DNA of 64,000 nucleotides. Source: Paludibacterium denitrificans. GTDB taxonomy: Bacteria; Pseudomonadota; Gammaproteobacteria; Burkholderiales; Chromobacteriaceae. Made by a program: the position numbers and the translations under genes. The stretch covers positions 620,001-684,000 of the forward strand of contig NZ_WLYX01000001.1 of NCBI RefSeq assembly GCF_009707705.1. The letters run 5' to 3'. This document shows, one piece after another, positions 11,519 to 25,459 of the stretch (the stretch's first letter is position 1; every line of letters starts with the position of its first letter). The notes below the pieces were generated by a model. That model had not been told where the DNA came from and did not search any database. It was given only the letters and a program-made list of their open reading frames with translations.

Positions 11519-13452
11519 ATGAGTGAATTTGGCGGCATGGAGGAGCTTCTGCAGGACTTCCTGATGGAGTCCAACGATCTCCTGTCGGACGTTGATAACA
11601 AGCTGGTCGAGCTGGAAAAACGCCCGGATGACAAAGCATTGCTCAATGACATTTTCCGTGGCTTCCACACTATCAAGGGTGGTGCAGGCTTCCTCACCGT
11701 GGCCCCCATGGTCACGCTATGTCATCGCACCGAAAATCTGTTCGACAAGCTGCGCAATGGTGAACTGCATCTGACGCCAGAAGTGATGGATGTCATCCTC
11801 GATGCGACCGGCATTGTACGCGACATGTTTGGCACGCTCGGCCAAGGTTTGATGCCTGGTGATGCCGACCCGGCAGTACTTGATGCACTCGATGCCGTGC
11901 TCTCAGGCCAGACGCCACCTAGTGCCGCCAAACAACCCGCTCCGGCTGCAGCCGTGGTTGCCCCTGCAGCGCCAGTAGCCGAAGTCAATGCACCGGCCGC
12001 CAACACACAACCGGCGGCGACAAATGGCGAGCCGAACTGGCAACAGCTGTATCAAGCGGTTGCGCCACAAGCCGCTACCCAGCCAGCACCGACAGCTACG
12101 GTTACCCCTGCCGCCCCGGTTGCTGCTGCAGCACCTGTCGTCGAACACACCGCTGCGCCCAGCCAAGTGCCAGCGGCTCCGGCCAAACCACAGGCCAAGC
12201 CGGTTGCTAGCGCCAAATCGTCCGGCGGTAATGCCAGCGGTCCGCAGGAAAACACCATTCGAATTGATACGCAGCGGCTGGACATGGTGCTGAACCTGTC
12301 CGGCGAGATCGGCCTGACCAAAAACCGCCTGACAACGTTGCGTACGGAAATTCTGCAAGGCAATCACGAAGCCAATACCCTGCGTTCGCTGGATGAGGCG
12401 ATCAGCCAGCTCGATCTGCTGGTTGGCGATTTGCAAAATGCGGTGATGAAAACCCGCATGCAGCCGATTGGCCGCCTGTTCCAGAAATACCCACGCCGGC
12501 CCGAGATCTGGCACGCCAGCTGGGCAAGGAAGTGGAACTGGTTCTGTCCGGTGAAGAAACCGAGCTGGATAAAACCATGATTGAGGATCTGAATGATCCG
12601 CTGGTTCACTTGGTGCGCAACGCGGTCGATCACGGTGTTGAATCGCCGGAAGAACGTATTGCTGCCGGTAAAAAGCCACAATCACATGTTCAGCTGACCG
12701 CTGAACAAGTTGGTGATCACATCCAGATCGAGATCATTGATGACGGCAAGGGCATGAACGCCGATGCCCTGCGTCGCAAGGCCGTAGAAAAAGGCCTGAT
12801 TGATCAGGAAACCGCCAATTCACTGGATGAAAAACAGTGTTTGCAGCTGATCTTCCTGCCGGGCTTTTCCACCAAGGATCAAATTTCCAGCGTCTCGGGA
12901 CGCGGTGTCGGCATGGATGTGGTGCGTACCAACATCCAGAAGCTCAACGGCCGTATCGACATCAACTCCATCCCGAACGAAGGCACCCGGATCAGCATCT
13001 CCCTGCCGCTGACGCTGGCGATTTTGCCAGTGCTGGTGGTTCGTGCCTGCAATCAGCCGTTTGCCGTGCCACTTGCCATGGTGCGGGAAATCATCACCAT
13101 CGACCCGCAGGCCATTCAGGAAGTCTCCGGCAAACCTACCATCGTCGTGCGCGATGAGATTTTGCCGCTGAAAACCTTGGCCGGGCTGCTGGGCTGGGAA
13201 CCGACTCAGAAACCTTATTTTGGCGTCCTGATGCAATCGGCCGAAAAATCCTTCATTCTGGCCATCGACTCGTTTGTCGGCCGTGATGATGTGGTTATCA
13301 AACCGTTGCAAAACATTCGTCCGAAAGGTGTGGCGGGAGCAACATTGTCCGGCGATGGTTCGGTTGTTCTGGTGCTGGATATGGAAGACCTGCTAAGTGC
13401 CAGCGAAAGCGCCAACAGCTTTACGCGGACCTCGGAACTGCTATCGTCTTAA
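11519..13452 (+). CDS. cheA: Chemotaxis histidine kinase CheA (cluster 2)
   Basis: About 644 residues. Hpt domain with FHTIKGGAGF near residue 47, then a long Ala/Pro-rich linker (residues about 125-240). The H-box/dimerisation region begins at TIRIDTQRLDMVLNLSGE. HATPase boxes are LVRNAVDHGVE, IDDGKGMN and [13 protein letters not shown], and a CheW-like domain ends the protein. A frameshift at about 12494 (CGCCGGCCCGA for CGCCTGGCCCGA, a CCTGG site) breaks it; repair reads KYPRLARDLARQLGKE. It follows cheZ by 51 bases in a cheV-cheV-cheY-cheZ-cheA operon, the order seen in beta/gammaproteobacterial flagellar clusters. Confidence 0.94.
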
Positions 13453-13469
13453 GATTTTCTGGCGGGCTA

Positions 13470-14693
13470 ATGACACCAACTAACGCCTTCATTGGCAGAC
13501 AACCTGTACTTAACCGAAATCAGCAGCTCATTGGCTATGAGCTGCTTTTTCGCTCCGGTGTCAACGCCCAAACAGTAAGCGATTATGCAGAGTTGCAAGC
13601 CGACACCCAAGTGCTGGTCAACACCCTCAACAACATGGGCACCAGTTGGCTGATTGGCAGCAAACTGGCGTTTATCAATGTTGGGGCCAGTATGCTGGCA
13701 AGTGATTTTCTGGAATTGCTCCCGTCACGCCGGGTTATTCTGGAAATCTCGCCGCATGTATCCCCCACACACGAACTACTGTCTCGCGTTCGTTATCTAC
13801 GCTCGCTCGGATTCGGCATTGCCCTCGATCACTTCAATTTTGAAGAATCAGCACTCGCGTTTATGGAGTTTGCCAACTACGTGAAACTGGACGTGCAGCA
13901 GCATGATGCACAGCAGTTTCAACAGTTGGCCGCCCGACTGCGTAGTTATCCGGTGATCCGGATTGCCGAACGCGTAGAAACCCACGAGCACTTTCATCGC
14001 TGCAAAGAACTGGGGCTGGATGGATTTCAGGGCTTTCACTTTGCCAAGCCGGAAACTCTGACCACCAAGACGCTGCATCCTACGTTCAGCACGACGTTGG
14101 AGTTACTAAATTTGCTGCGCTTGGATGGTGAAATTCATGAAATTGAGCAAATTCTCAAACGCGATGTCGCTCTGTCCTTCAAGTTGCTGCGCTACGTTAA
14201 CTCTGCCGCAGCCGGACTTAACACCACCATCACATCGTTTTCTCATGCCGTAGCGGTATTGGGTTATCAGAAGCTGTATCGCTGGTTGACCTTGTTATTA
14301 GTCACCGGTAGCGAAGAAGCCCATGTTCCTCCGGCACTACAAAAAACGGCTATCACGCGTGGCCGTTTCATGGAATCCATGGGGCTAGCTCTCGGCCTGC
14401 CAGCAGACACCTGCGATAATCTTTTTATCATCGGGCTGTTCAGTCTGCTGGATACGCTGTTTGACATGCCCATGCCGCAGATACTGGAGCACCTGCGCCT
14501 GTCTGAGTCGATACGCGATGCTCTATTGCAACAACAAGGCCAAGCCGGTTTGTTGCTGCAGTTGGCCCTAGCCTGCGAACAGGAAGCATTGCGCACGGTG
14601 CCAGAATTAAGCCAGCAAGCAGGTCTGGACAGCCAGCAACTCAACCAGGCTCATATTGCAGCGCTCGCTTGGGTAGAAGAACTGGGCTTATAA
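13470..14693 (+). CDS. EAL-like/HDOD signalling protein (YuxH/CdgJ family)
   Basis: Intact, 407 residues. The N-terminal half is an EAL-type fold in which the motif is YELLFR instead of EAL, and several metal ligands look absent, so c-di-GMP hydrolysis is unlikely. The C-terminal half (residues about 205-400) is an HDOD domain with LSFKLLRYVNSA. This architecture occurs in regulators of motility and c-di-GMP signalling such as CdgJ. It lies 17 bases after cheA, so it is probably co-transcribed with the chemotaxis genes. ATG start at 13470. Confidence 0.85.
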   Translation: MTPTNAFIGRQPVLNRNQQLIGYELLFRSGVNAQTVSDYAELQADTQVLVNTLNNMGTSWLIGSKLAFINVGASMLASDFLELLPSRRVILEISPHVSPTHELLSRVRYLRSLGFGIALDHFNFEESALAFMEFANYVKLDVQQHDAQQFQQLAARLRSYPVIRIAERVETHEHFHRCKELGLDGFQGFHFAKPETLTTKTLHPTFSTTLELLNLLRLDGEIHEIEQILKRDVALSFKLLRYVNSAAAGLNTTITSFSHAVAVLGYQKLYRWLTLLLVTGSEEAHVPPALQKTAITRGRFMESMGLALGLPADTCDNLFIIGLFSLLDTLFDMPMPQILEHLRLSESIRDALLQQQGQAGLLLQLALACEQEALRTVPELSQQAGLDSQQLNQAHIAALAWVEELGL

Positions 14694-14724
14694 TTCACGC
14701 CCTTACCGGTTGTTCTTGAGCCCC

Positions 14725-15396
14725 ATGAAACTGCTTGCCATCGACACATCCAATACCTATTTATCACTTGCGCTGAGCGATGGTGAAAACACCCGTGTTT
14801 TTCACGAAGACGTCAATCAAAAACACGCGGAACGAACTTTGCCGGAACTGCATAAGTTGCTGGCAGAAAGCCAATTGGCACTCTCAGAACTGGATGCGAT
14901 TGTCTTTGGTCAGGGTCCGGGTTCATTCACCGGTTTGCGCATTGCTTGCGGGCTGGCACAAGGCCCGGCTTTTGCAGCCAATCTGGACGTCATCGCCATT
15001 CCCACGCTAGACAGCATCGCTTACCAGTCCAGATCGGGTAACGTGATGGTGTGTATGGATGCCCGCATGCATCAAGTGTATTGCGCACAGTACCAGACCG
15101 GCGACACGTGGCAACGCATCGGCCCTATCCATCTGGCCACACCGGAAGAATGGCAAGCACCTGAGGGAGTAGAACATTTGGTAAGCGATGGCTTTGCCGC
15201 CTACCCGGAGCTGTTAACGCACGTCCCCGAGTTGGCCGAACAGGCACAAGCCAGCCTGCGCCCACATGCGTTGGCCTACACGGAACTGGCCCGCAGCGGT
15301 CGTTATCCCAAAGTCCACCCACGTGACGCCCAATTGCTTTACATCCGCAACAAGGTTGCACTGACCGCTGTTGAACAGCAAGCCAGCAAGCGATGA
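14725..15396 (+). CDS. tsaB: tRNA N6-threonylcarbamoyladenosine biosynthesis protein TsaB
   Basis: About 223 residues, intact. The ASKHA-fold N-terminus MKLLAIDTSNTYLSLAL and the conserved GQGPGSFTGLRI segment identify TsaB, the partner of TsaD in t6A37 synthesis. I chose ATG at 14725 because homologues begin MKLLAIDTS; an in-frame ATG at 14710 is less likely. It overlaps rimI by four bases (ATGA), the common tsaB-rimI arrangement. Confidence 0.93.
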   Translation: MKLLAIDTSNTYLSLALSDGENTRVFHEDVNQKHAERTLPELHKLLAESQLALSELDAIVFGQGPGSFTGLRIACGLAQGPAFAANLDVIAIPTLDSIAYQSRSGNVMVCMDARMHQVYCAQYQTGDTWQRIGPIHLATPEEWQAPEGVEHLVSDGFAAYPELLTHVPELAEQAQASLRPHALAYTELARSGRYPKVHPRDAQLLYIRNKVALTAVEQQASKR

Positions 15397-15835
15397 CCAT
15401 CCGCACAGCAAGCGCCCCCAATCCAGAGGAGCTGGTTCAACTGGAAACCAGCGCCACCGCATATGGCTGGACACGGCAGCATTATCAGGATTCGATCACG
15501 GCTGGACATCAGTTTTTCGTCGCCCAGCATCAGAATGAGCTGGTTGGATTTGCTGTCGTCATGACGGTACTTGATGAAGCGGAATTACTGAATATCGTTA
15601 TCCACCAAGCACATCAGGGTCAAGGTTGGGGTAAACGCCTGCTATGCCACGCCATTGCCACGCTCCAGCACCAGAACATGCACAAACTGCTGCTGGAGGT
15701 ACGCGAGAGCAACCAGTTTAAGCACGCATGCTGTACCAGCATAATGGCTTTGTTGAAACAGGTTTGCGCAAGAACTATTACCCCACCGCCGATCAGGGAC
15801 GTGAGCACGCTGTATTGATGGAGAGAGTCCTATGA
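15393..15835 (+). CDS. rimI: Ribosomal-protein-alanine N-acetyltransferase RimI
   Basis: GNAT acetyltransferase of about 146 residues that acetylates the N-terminal Ala of ribosomal protein S18. The acetyl-CoA loop is [11 protein letters not shown], and [17 protein letters not shown] follows in the repaired frame. One frameshift, GTTTAAGC at 15716-15723, replaces an expected GCCAGC (NQPARMLYQ). The ATG overlaps the tsaB stop and the TGA at 15833-15835 overlaps the next ATG, so tsaB-rimI-UDG are translationally coupled. Confidence 0.9.
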
Positions 15836-16653
15836 GCCGCCGGTCCGTTCTACTGGAAGAAATGGGACTGGGGCCGGATTGGCAGGCAAAAGCTACCTGG
15901 TTTGGTAGTCCGCAACCGACACAGGCAGAGCCATCTCATGCCCAAGCAAGGTTGGCCGAACTCGATACCGGCACTATCGATGTGCCAGCCACCCAGCCCC
16001 TCCCCTCTGTACGACCGACAGAGATCACAGCACCAGCAACAAGCGAATCACCGGATGCCGCACTACCGTCAGCGCCGCTCATAACGTGGGAAGTACTACA
16101 ACAAAGCGTCGCCAACTGCACCCGTTGCCAGTTAAGTCAGACACGCACGCAAGCAGTGTTTGGCCGGGGGAATCCACACGCACGCTGGCTGCTGATTGGC
16201 GAAGCGCCGGGGGAGCAGGAAGACAAACAAGGGGGAGCCGTTTGTCGGTAAGGCAGGACAACTGCTGGACAACATCTTGCTGGCTTGCGGACTTGATAGG
16301 AATAACGACGTCTATATTGCCAATGTGCTGAAATGCTTAAGCCTCCGGGCAACCGCAACCCCAGCCGGGATGAAATTGCCTGCTGCCAAGATTATCTGGC
16401 ACAGCAAATTCAGCATATCCAGCCGACCCTGATTGTTGCCTTGGGACGCTTTGCCGTACAAACCTTGCTCAACACTGACCAAAGTATCGGCAAACTACGT
16501 GGCACCCTGCATCAGTATCAAGGGATTCCGCTTATCGCCACCTTCCATCCGGCCTATTTGCTACGCAACCTGCCGGATAAATCCAAGGCGTGGCAGGACT
16601 TTGTCTTTGCCAAACGCACCTATCAGCAACTCAGCGCACCACATCACGACTAA
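15832..16653 (+). CDS. Family 4 (type A) uracil-DNA glycosylase
   Basis: About 272 residues. A poorly conserved N-terminal region (1-85) is followed by the family-4 UDG core. The 4Fe-4S ligand Cys lies in [11 protein letters not shown]; the catalytic [33 protein letters not shown] and [10 protein letters not shown] follow. Removes uracil from DNA. Two frameshifts occur: an extra G in the G-run near 16228 and GCTTAAGC at 16335-16342 in place of GCCAGC. Repair restores the family motifs exactly, which is strong evidence that these are errors. Often annotated as the DNA polymerase-bacteriophage-type family. Confidence 0.9.
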
Positions 16654-16726
16654 AGTAGAGCATCAGATAACTCGCTGAACTGTGGCATACGCTGGAGCAC
16701 TGCCTTCGCCCCTGATCACAGGCAAT

Positions 16727-16763
16727 AAAAAACCCTTCTCCGTGCACCAGAGAAGGGTTCTTT
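16727..16763 (-). terminator. Rho-independent terminator after rpmG
   Basis: Perfect stem AACCCTTCTC/GAGAAGGGTT with a 9-base loop. On the minus strand it ends in a run of six T. It lies 21 bases beyond the rpmG stop. Confidence 0.85.
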
Positions 16764-16783
16764 GATTGTCTGCAAAGACAAGC

Positions 16784-16939
16784 TTATTTCAGCTTGGTTT
16801 CTTTGTAGATCACATGCTTACGGGCAACGGGATCAAATTTTTTGATCTCCATTTTTTCCGGCATCGTACGCTTGTTTTTAGTCGTAGTGTAGAAATGGCC
16901 GGTGCCAGCAGTGGATTCAAGCTTGATTTTATCGCGCAT
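16784..16939 (-). CDS. rpmG: 50S ribosomal protein L33
   Basis: Small gene of 51 residues, reading [20 protein letters not shown] at the start and [11 protein letters not shown] at the end, the typical bL33 length and sequence. It lacks the zinc-binding Cys pairs, so it is the C-minus form. It lies 35 bases downstream of rpmB and is followed by a terminator, so rpmB-rpmG is a two-gene operon. Confidence 0.96.
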   Translation of the reverse strand: MRDKIKLESTAGTGHFYTTTKNKRTMPEKMEIKKFDPVARKHVIYKETKLK

Positions 16940-16974
16940 GGTATTACCTCAGTAGCTATCTGGTGAACCGCTGA

Positions 16975-17208
16975 TTAGATCTCGCCGCGAGCGCGCAGAT
17001 CAGCCAGTACTACTTCAATACCCACCTTATCGATGGTACGCAGAGCAGCATTGGACACACGCAGGCGAACCCAGCGGTTTTCGCTTTCCACCCAGAACTT
17101 GCGATACTGCAGGTTCGGCAGGAAACGACGTTTCGTCTTGTTATTGGCGTGGGAAACATTGTTCCCGGTCATCGGACGCTTGCCGGTGACTTTGCAAACA
17201 CGCGCCAT
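16975..17208 (-). CDS. rpmB: 50S ribosomal protein L28
   Basis: Intact 77-residue bL28. [20 protein letters not shown] at the N-terminus and [20 protein letters not shown] in the middle are diagnostic. First gene of the rpmB-rpmG operon. The 276 bases between it and pyrG hold the divergent promoters; I see no further gene there. Confidence 0.97.
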   Translation of the reverse strand: MARVCKVTGKRPMTGNNVSHANNKTKRRFLPNLQYRKFWVESENRWVRLRVSNAALRTIDKVGIEVVLADLRARGEI

Positions 17209-17472
17209 GGTTAAACTCCCAAAACCGGTAAAAGCTGGCTTTATACCATATATAAGGCCAGTTATTCAAGGCATGATGCATCCCCGATGTGGTATCCGGG
17301 TGATGATCTCGTCAGTAAAACAATTCGGACGCATTCTAACGGATAGCTTAAGCGCGCGGGCGAGAAAAACCTTACCTTGATCACCTCGACTGTTGCGGGA
17401 AGCACGCAACATCTTGGCGCACAGACGGTTCAACTCACAACGATTTCAGGTTAAAATCCCGGATTCCCATAG

Positions 17473-19125
<1,653 letters not shown>

Positions 19126-19127
19126 GC

Positions 19128-19977
<850 letters not shown>

Positions 19978-19993
19978 TTGCTAAACAATCGAT

Positions 19994-20023
19994 TTCGGCC
20001 AACCTTGCACAAGGTTGGCCGAA
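19994..20023. terminator. Inverted pair of DUS-like repeats forming a perfect hairpin between kdsA and eno
   Basis: TTCGGCCAACCTTG (19994-20007) and CAAGGTTGGCCGAA (20010-20023) are exact reverse complements separated by two bases. This gives a 14-bp stem after the kdsA stop. It has no long T-run, but inverted uptake sequences act as terminators in Neisseria, so a terminator/attenuator role is plausible. Confidence 0.65.
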
Positions 20024-20047
20024 GTCCATCCGGTCAAACCAACCTAA

Positions 20048-21342
<1,295 letters not shown>

Positions 21343-21346
21343 TCTT

Positions 21347-21637
21347 ATGCGCTGGCTGACCCTGACTCTGGCAACCCTGATTATTGCCCTGCAATGGCCG
21401 TTATGGTTTGGCAAGGGTAGTTGGCTCAGGGTCTGGCAGCTGGACAAGCAACTACAGGAACAGCGGGCAGTCACGCAAAAGCTGATTGCCCGCAACGCCG
21501 CCCTTGATGCAGAAGTCCGCGACCTGAAACAAGGTACCGACGCGATTGAGGAACGGGCACGTAATGAACTTGGCATGATCCATAATGGTGAGGTATTTTT
21601 CCAGTTACTGGATCCGGCCAACACGTCTCGCCGTTGA
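21347..21637 (+). CDS. ftsB: Cell division protein FtsB
   Basis: Intact, 96 residues. A single N-terminal membrane segment (residues 3-20), then a coiled coil (about 28-70) and a short C-terminal region, the DivIC/FtsB topology. It joins FtsL and FtsQ at the divisome. Four bases after eno, as in many beta- and gammaproteobacteria. Confidence 0.92.
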   Translation: MRWLTLTLATLIIALQWPLWFGKGSWLRVWQLDKQLQEQRAVTQKLIARNAALDAEVRDLKQGTDAIEERARNELGMIHNGEVFFQLLDPANTSRR

Positions 21638-21713
21638 CACTGTGGTCCCAAACCTCCACCCTAATAGACAATAACAAGCGATGGCTGGCTATAAAAGTTC
21701 CAGAGTGTGGGCA

Positions 21714-23511
21714 ATGACGACGCAAAACCCGATTGAAGTGGCACGTGAGACCCTCAAGCAGCTCAGTTTGAGGAAATTACTTCCCACTCCAGAAAACTTT
21801 GAGCGGGTATATCACGAACTGGCCCAGATCCCCATTGAGAGGGACAGCAAACTCGCGGTGCAGCTGTTACGCGCACTGGAAACATTGCTTAAGCTACCAG
21901 CGTTGCCGCACGCACGGCATTAAGCCGTATCAAACAGGTCACGGAAGAATCACGCTGGGAGCAACTCCCGCAATTGGTGATCGATTTCCTGCGCCTTGCT
22001 TACACTGAAGACAATCTGGCCCAGACTTGGGGCAATCTGATCCAGTCGTTGATCAAAGCCCGGGATGTCCGGCAACCCGACCTGCCGCAGCACTACAAAC
22101 AGGCAGCTCTGGAACGGGTACTGATCAATTACGGCAATCAGCCGGAGGAACTCAACCAGAAACTCGTCGCCCTGCTGCAGAACTGGAATGCTCCGGCTGC
22201 CGAACGGCAGCCAGACCCTGTTGAAACGGCCGATGAGAACACAGTCATCACGGCAAGCGAAGCGGTGAATGAAGCGCTCTCACCTTCCGCCCTGGCTATC
22301 CGCGGCAACGCATTCTGGGTTTCTCCCTCACCCACGGGCTGGAACCACGTCTGGTCGGTTTCCCCGATCTGCAAGACACACTGGAAACGCTGATCACTGA
22401 ACTGATGGCGTTATCCAGCGAAGACGATCTGAACGCTTACATGCCCCGCTTGCGCGCGTTCATGATCAAGCTGGAGCTGCTGTCACAACAGGAAGGGCGC
22501 CTCGTTTCCGGGTTGGCCAATTTGCTGCGCCTGCTACTGGACAACGTGGCAGAGGTGAACCGTTCCGATAATTATCTGGTTGGACAGGTTAGCTCGCTGC
22601 AGGAAATGCTGTCGCATGAGCCGCTGTCGATGCAACAGGTGTATCAGCTGGAAACCAGCCTGAAGGATGTCATCCGCAAGCAGGGTCAGCTGAAAAGCTC
22701 GCTGGACGAAGCCGCCAGCTCGCTACGCACCTTGCTGGACCGTTTCATGTCTCGTCTGGCCGCCATGACCGACAGCACCGATGTGTTCCACACCAAAATT
22801 CAGCAACATAGCGAGAAGCTACGGCAAACCGAAAGTGTTGAAGAGTTGGGCGGCATCATCAGCGGGCTGATGGAAGATACCTCGCTGATGCAGCTTGACC
22901 TGACACGATCGCGTGATGAATTGATGGCCTCGCGCGAACAGGTAGAAGCGGCCGAAACACGTATCCACGAATTGGAAAATGCGCTGGAATCGGTCAGCGC
23001 CAAGGTCAAGGAAGACCAACTGACCGGCGCCTACAACCGCCGAGGGTTGGCCGAACATTTCCAGCGCGAGATCAGCCGCAGTGAACGCAGTGGCTCGCCA
23101 CTGTGCGTGGCGCTGATTGATGTCGACAACTTCAAGCAACTGAATGACCACTATGGCCATCTGGCCGGTGACGACGCGTTGAAATATCTGGTCGAAATGA
23201 CCAAGCGTCAGCTGCGTGCGGCCGATATCGTGGCCCGCTTTGGCGGCGAAGAATTTGTCATTCTGCTGCCGGATACCCCACTGGACGAGGCACTGGAAAT
23301 TTTGCAGCGTTTGCAACGCGAACTGACCAAAACCTTCTTCCTCGCCAACAACGACCGGCTGGTCATTACCTTCAGCGTTAAGCGTAGCCAAGTGGCACCG
23401 GGGGAACAGGACACCGACGTGATCGAACGCGCCGATCAGGCCATGTATCAGGCCAAACTCAGTGGCAAGAATCGGGTCAACTCGGCCGAGGATACGATTT
23501 TCCCAGCGTAA
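21714..23511 (+). CDS. Diguanylate cyclase with N-terminal helical regulatory region
   Basis: About 598 residues. A long, mainly helical N-terminal region (1-440) without membrane segments precedes a GGDEF domain with the active-site motif GGEEF (RFGGEEFVILLPD). Makes c-di-GMP. No RxxD inhibitory site is evident. Frameshifts: 21887-21894 (GCTTAAGC) and 22318 (G-run). Two further compensating errors, 23377-23383 (GTTAAGC) and about 23400, distort residues just after the active-site strand, where SASVAKWHPGEQ is expected. ATG at 21714 is taken as start because MTTQNPIEVARETLKQL is family-like; ATG at 21681 is possible. Confidence 0.85.
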
Positions 23512-23536
23512 GATCAGTCATATCACCCTATTCAAT

Positions 23537-23576
23537 GCCATAAAAAAACCGGGAATCCTCCCGGTTTTTTTATGGC
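23537..23576. terminator. Bidirectional rho-independent terminator
   Basis: Inverted repeat with CCGGGA/TCCCGG stem, flanked by A7 and T7 and extended by GCCATA/TATGGC. It serves the diguanylate cyclase on the plus strand and rnfH on the minus strand. Confidence 0.92.
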
Positions 23577-23594
23577 ACGACGACCACTTTGTAC

Positions 23595-23903
23595 TCACTT
23601 GGTTCCGCCCTTACGCATCGCCTTGCCCTGCTCGGCCCGCCGTCGTCTCACCTCTTTGGGGTCGGCAATCAGCGGCCGGTAAATTTCCACCCGGTCTTTG
23701 GCCCGCAATGGCTGCTCCGGCTTGATGGCCCTGCCGAAAATGCCCAATGACAGGGCATGACCGTCCAACTCCGGAAACATCTCGCAGATACCGCTACGTT
23801 GCACAGCAACAAGTGCCGGACACCCCGCTTCCACCTGCACGGACAGAATCACCTGACGCTGCGGCGAAGCATAGGCCACCTCCACCACGATTGATTCAGT
23901 CAT
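23595..23903 (-). CDS. rnfH: RnfH-family ubiquitin-like protein
   Basis: 102 residues of the RnfH/UPF0125 family. SIVVEVAYASPQRQVILSV at the start, the DRVEIYRPLIADPKEVRRRR motif near the end, and a basic tail. Function not settled; it may be antitoxin-like toward RatA or an accessory of Rnf. Start ATG at 23903 overlaps the ratA stop by eight bases; ATG at 23909 is possible. ratA-rnfH adjacency is conserved widely in proteobacteria. Confidence 0.9.
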   Translation of the reverse strand: MTESIVVEVAYASPQRQVILSVQVEAGCPALVAVQRSGICEMFPELDGHALSLGIFGRAIKPEQPLRAKDRVEIYRPLIADPKEVRRRRAEQGKAMRKGGTK

Positions 23904-24333
23904 CGCCATACACCTTATCCGCTTCCTTAATGAAGGCATCGACCAAGGTACCGGAAATATGCCCAAACACCGGGCCGATGATTTTTTCCAGAATTTTGCT
24001 GGAAAACTCGTAGGTCAGCCGAAACTCGACTTTACAGCCTATGCTGCCCAGCGGCGTAAACTGCCAACGCCCCTCCAGGTGCTCAAACGGCCCCTCCACC
24101 AGTTCCATCAGAATGCTCTGGCCATCCAGGTTGGTATTCCGGGTGGTGAAATGCTGACGGATTTTCAGGTAATCGATATGCAGGCTGGCCACCAGCTGAT
24201 TACCAACGCGTTCGTGTACTTCAGCTTTGCCGCACCAGGGCAGAAAGCGCGGATAGTGTTCCACATCGTCCACCAGCGCAAACATCTGCGCCGGAGTGTG
24301 TGCCACCAGAACATTTTTTTCGACAACCTGCAT
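23896..24333 (-). CDS. ratA: RatA/COQ10-type START-domain protein
   Basis: 145 residues of the polyketide cyclase/START fold. Hallmarks are [33 protein letters not shown] and FGHISGTLVDAFIKEADKVYG. Homologues bind ubiquinone (COQ10) or are reported to inhibit 70S ribosome assembly (RatA). Start ATG at 24333 (MQVVEKN) fits homologues; ATG at 24339 is possible. It is divergent from smpB, the normal neighbour pair. Confidence 0.9.
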   Translation of the reverse strand: MQVVEKNVLVAHTPAQMFALVDDVEHYPRFLPWCGKAEVHERVGNQLVASLHIDYLKIRQHFTTRNTNLDGQSILMELVEGPFEHLEGRWQFTPLGSIGCKVEFRLTYEFSSKILEKIIGPVFGHISGTLVDAFIKEADKVYGDD

Positions 24334-24592
24334 GAGCATCCTGGCCAGCGGCCATATCCTGAAACCTTGCAACACCAAGCAACCCGACTTTGGCGCAGGC
24401 CACATTCAGACGGTAAGCCACGGTCAGGTCAGTATCGGCAAGACATGTAATGAAGCGCCAGAGTTTACCAAAAGCCATGCGGGCTGTCCTGATCCCGCCA
24501 AGCGGCTCACATGCAAGCCGCTGAATAGGCGAAACTTTAGATTCAACGCCATGATCTGTTAAAATGACAGATTAACTTCACCTCTCAGTCCT

Positions 24593-25039
24593 ATGAGCAT
24601 CATCCAGAACCGCAAGGCGTTCCACGATTATTTCATCGAGGAAAAACTCGAGGCCGGGCTTGTGCTGGAGGGATGGGAAGTCAAAGCCATCCGCGCGGGC
24701 CGGGTTCAGCTCAAAGAGAGCTATATTGACTGGAAAAAAGGCGCCTTCTGGCTGATTGGCTGCCACATTACTCCGCTGCAGTCAGCCTCTACCCACATCA
24801 AGCCCGACCCGGTGCGACCACGCAAACTGTTACTCTCCCAGCCGGAAATCAATCGTTTTATCGGCAAGGTGGAACGCGCGGGCTACACCCTGATGGCACT
24901 GGACCTGCATTACACCAAGGGGTTCATCAAGGCGGAAGTCGGCCTCGCCAAGGGCAAGAAGCTGCATGACAAGCGTGAAACGGAAAAAGAACGTGAATGG
25001 CAGCGGGAAAAACAGCGCATGCTGCGCGACAAGGGCTAA
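24593..25039 (+). CDS. smpB: SsrA-binding protein SmpB
   Basis: Intact, 148 residues. [39 protein letters not shown] and the basic C-terminal tail with [16 protein letters not shown] identify SmpB, the tmRNA partner in trans-translation. The ssrA gene itself is not next to it here. Confidence 0.97.
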   Translation: MSIIQNRKAFHDYFIEEKLEAGLVLEGWEVKAIRAGRVQLKESYIDWKKGAFWLIGCHITPLQSASTHIKPDPVRPRKLLLSQPEINRFIGKVERAGYTLMALDLHYTKGFIKAEVGLAKGKKLHDKRETEKEREWQREKQRMLRDKG

Positions 25040-25042
25040 CGC

Positions 25043-25384
25043 ATGAAACACAGCGCCGCGCTCCCCATCGTACTGATCTGTCTGGGATCGGTATGGTTTC
25101 TGAAAAGCACCACGCTGCTACCCAATACCGCCACCTTGCTGGCGTTATTGCTGGCACTGGCCGGTATCGTGCTGATGGTGGTGGATGGTTTCAATAAATC
25201 CACACTGCTCACCAGCCCGATGCTGTGGTACGGAGCCGCCGCCGTGTACCTCTATGACGCCATTGGCTTGCAGCTGGGACACGTGCTGTCACTGGGCATG
25301 GTGCTACTGGGGGTGCTGATGTTGCTGGTACGTAGTGACAAGATTCCGGAACGCAGCAGACGCCAAGCGTTCCCATCCGAATGA
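25043..25384 (+). CDS. Small inner-membrane protein with four predicted helices
   Basis: 113 residues with hydrophobic segments at about 6-20, 29-47, 60-75 and 80-100. It resembles the LiaF-type/DUF5668 transmembrane modules, but I do not recognise a specific family. It starts three bases after smpB, so it is co-transcribed. No charged catalytic motif is visible. Confidence 0.7.
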   Translation: MKHSAALPIVLICLGSVWFLKSTTLLPNTATLLALLLALAGIVLMVVDGFNKSTLLTSPMLWYGAAAVYLYDAIGLQLGHVLSLGMVLLGVLMLLVRSDKIPERSRRQAFPSE

Positions 25385-25400
25385 CAATCGCTGAACGACA

Positions 25401-25413
25401 TTCGGCCAACCTT
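25401..25413 (-). repeat. DUS-like repeat (AAGGTTGGCCGAA)
   Basis: Exact 13-mer on the minus strand, 17 bases after the stop of the membrane-protein gene and upstream of guaA. Confidence 0.85.
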
Positions 25414-25459
25414 TTACATTGATCTGGCCGTAAGGCCGCTAGACTCTTCAGGGACAGGC

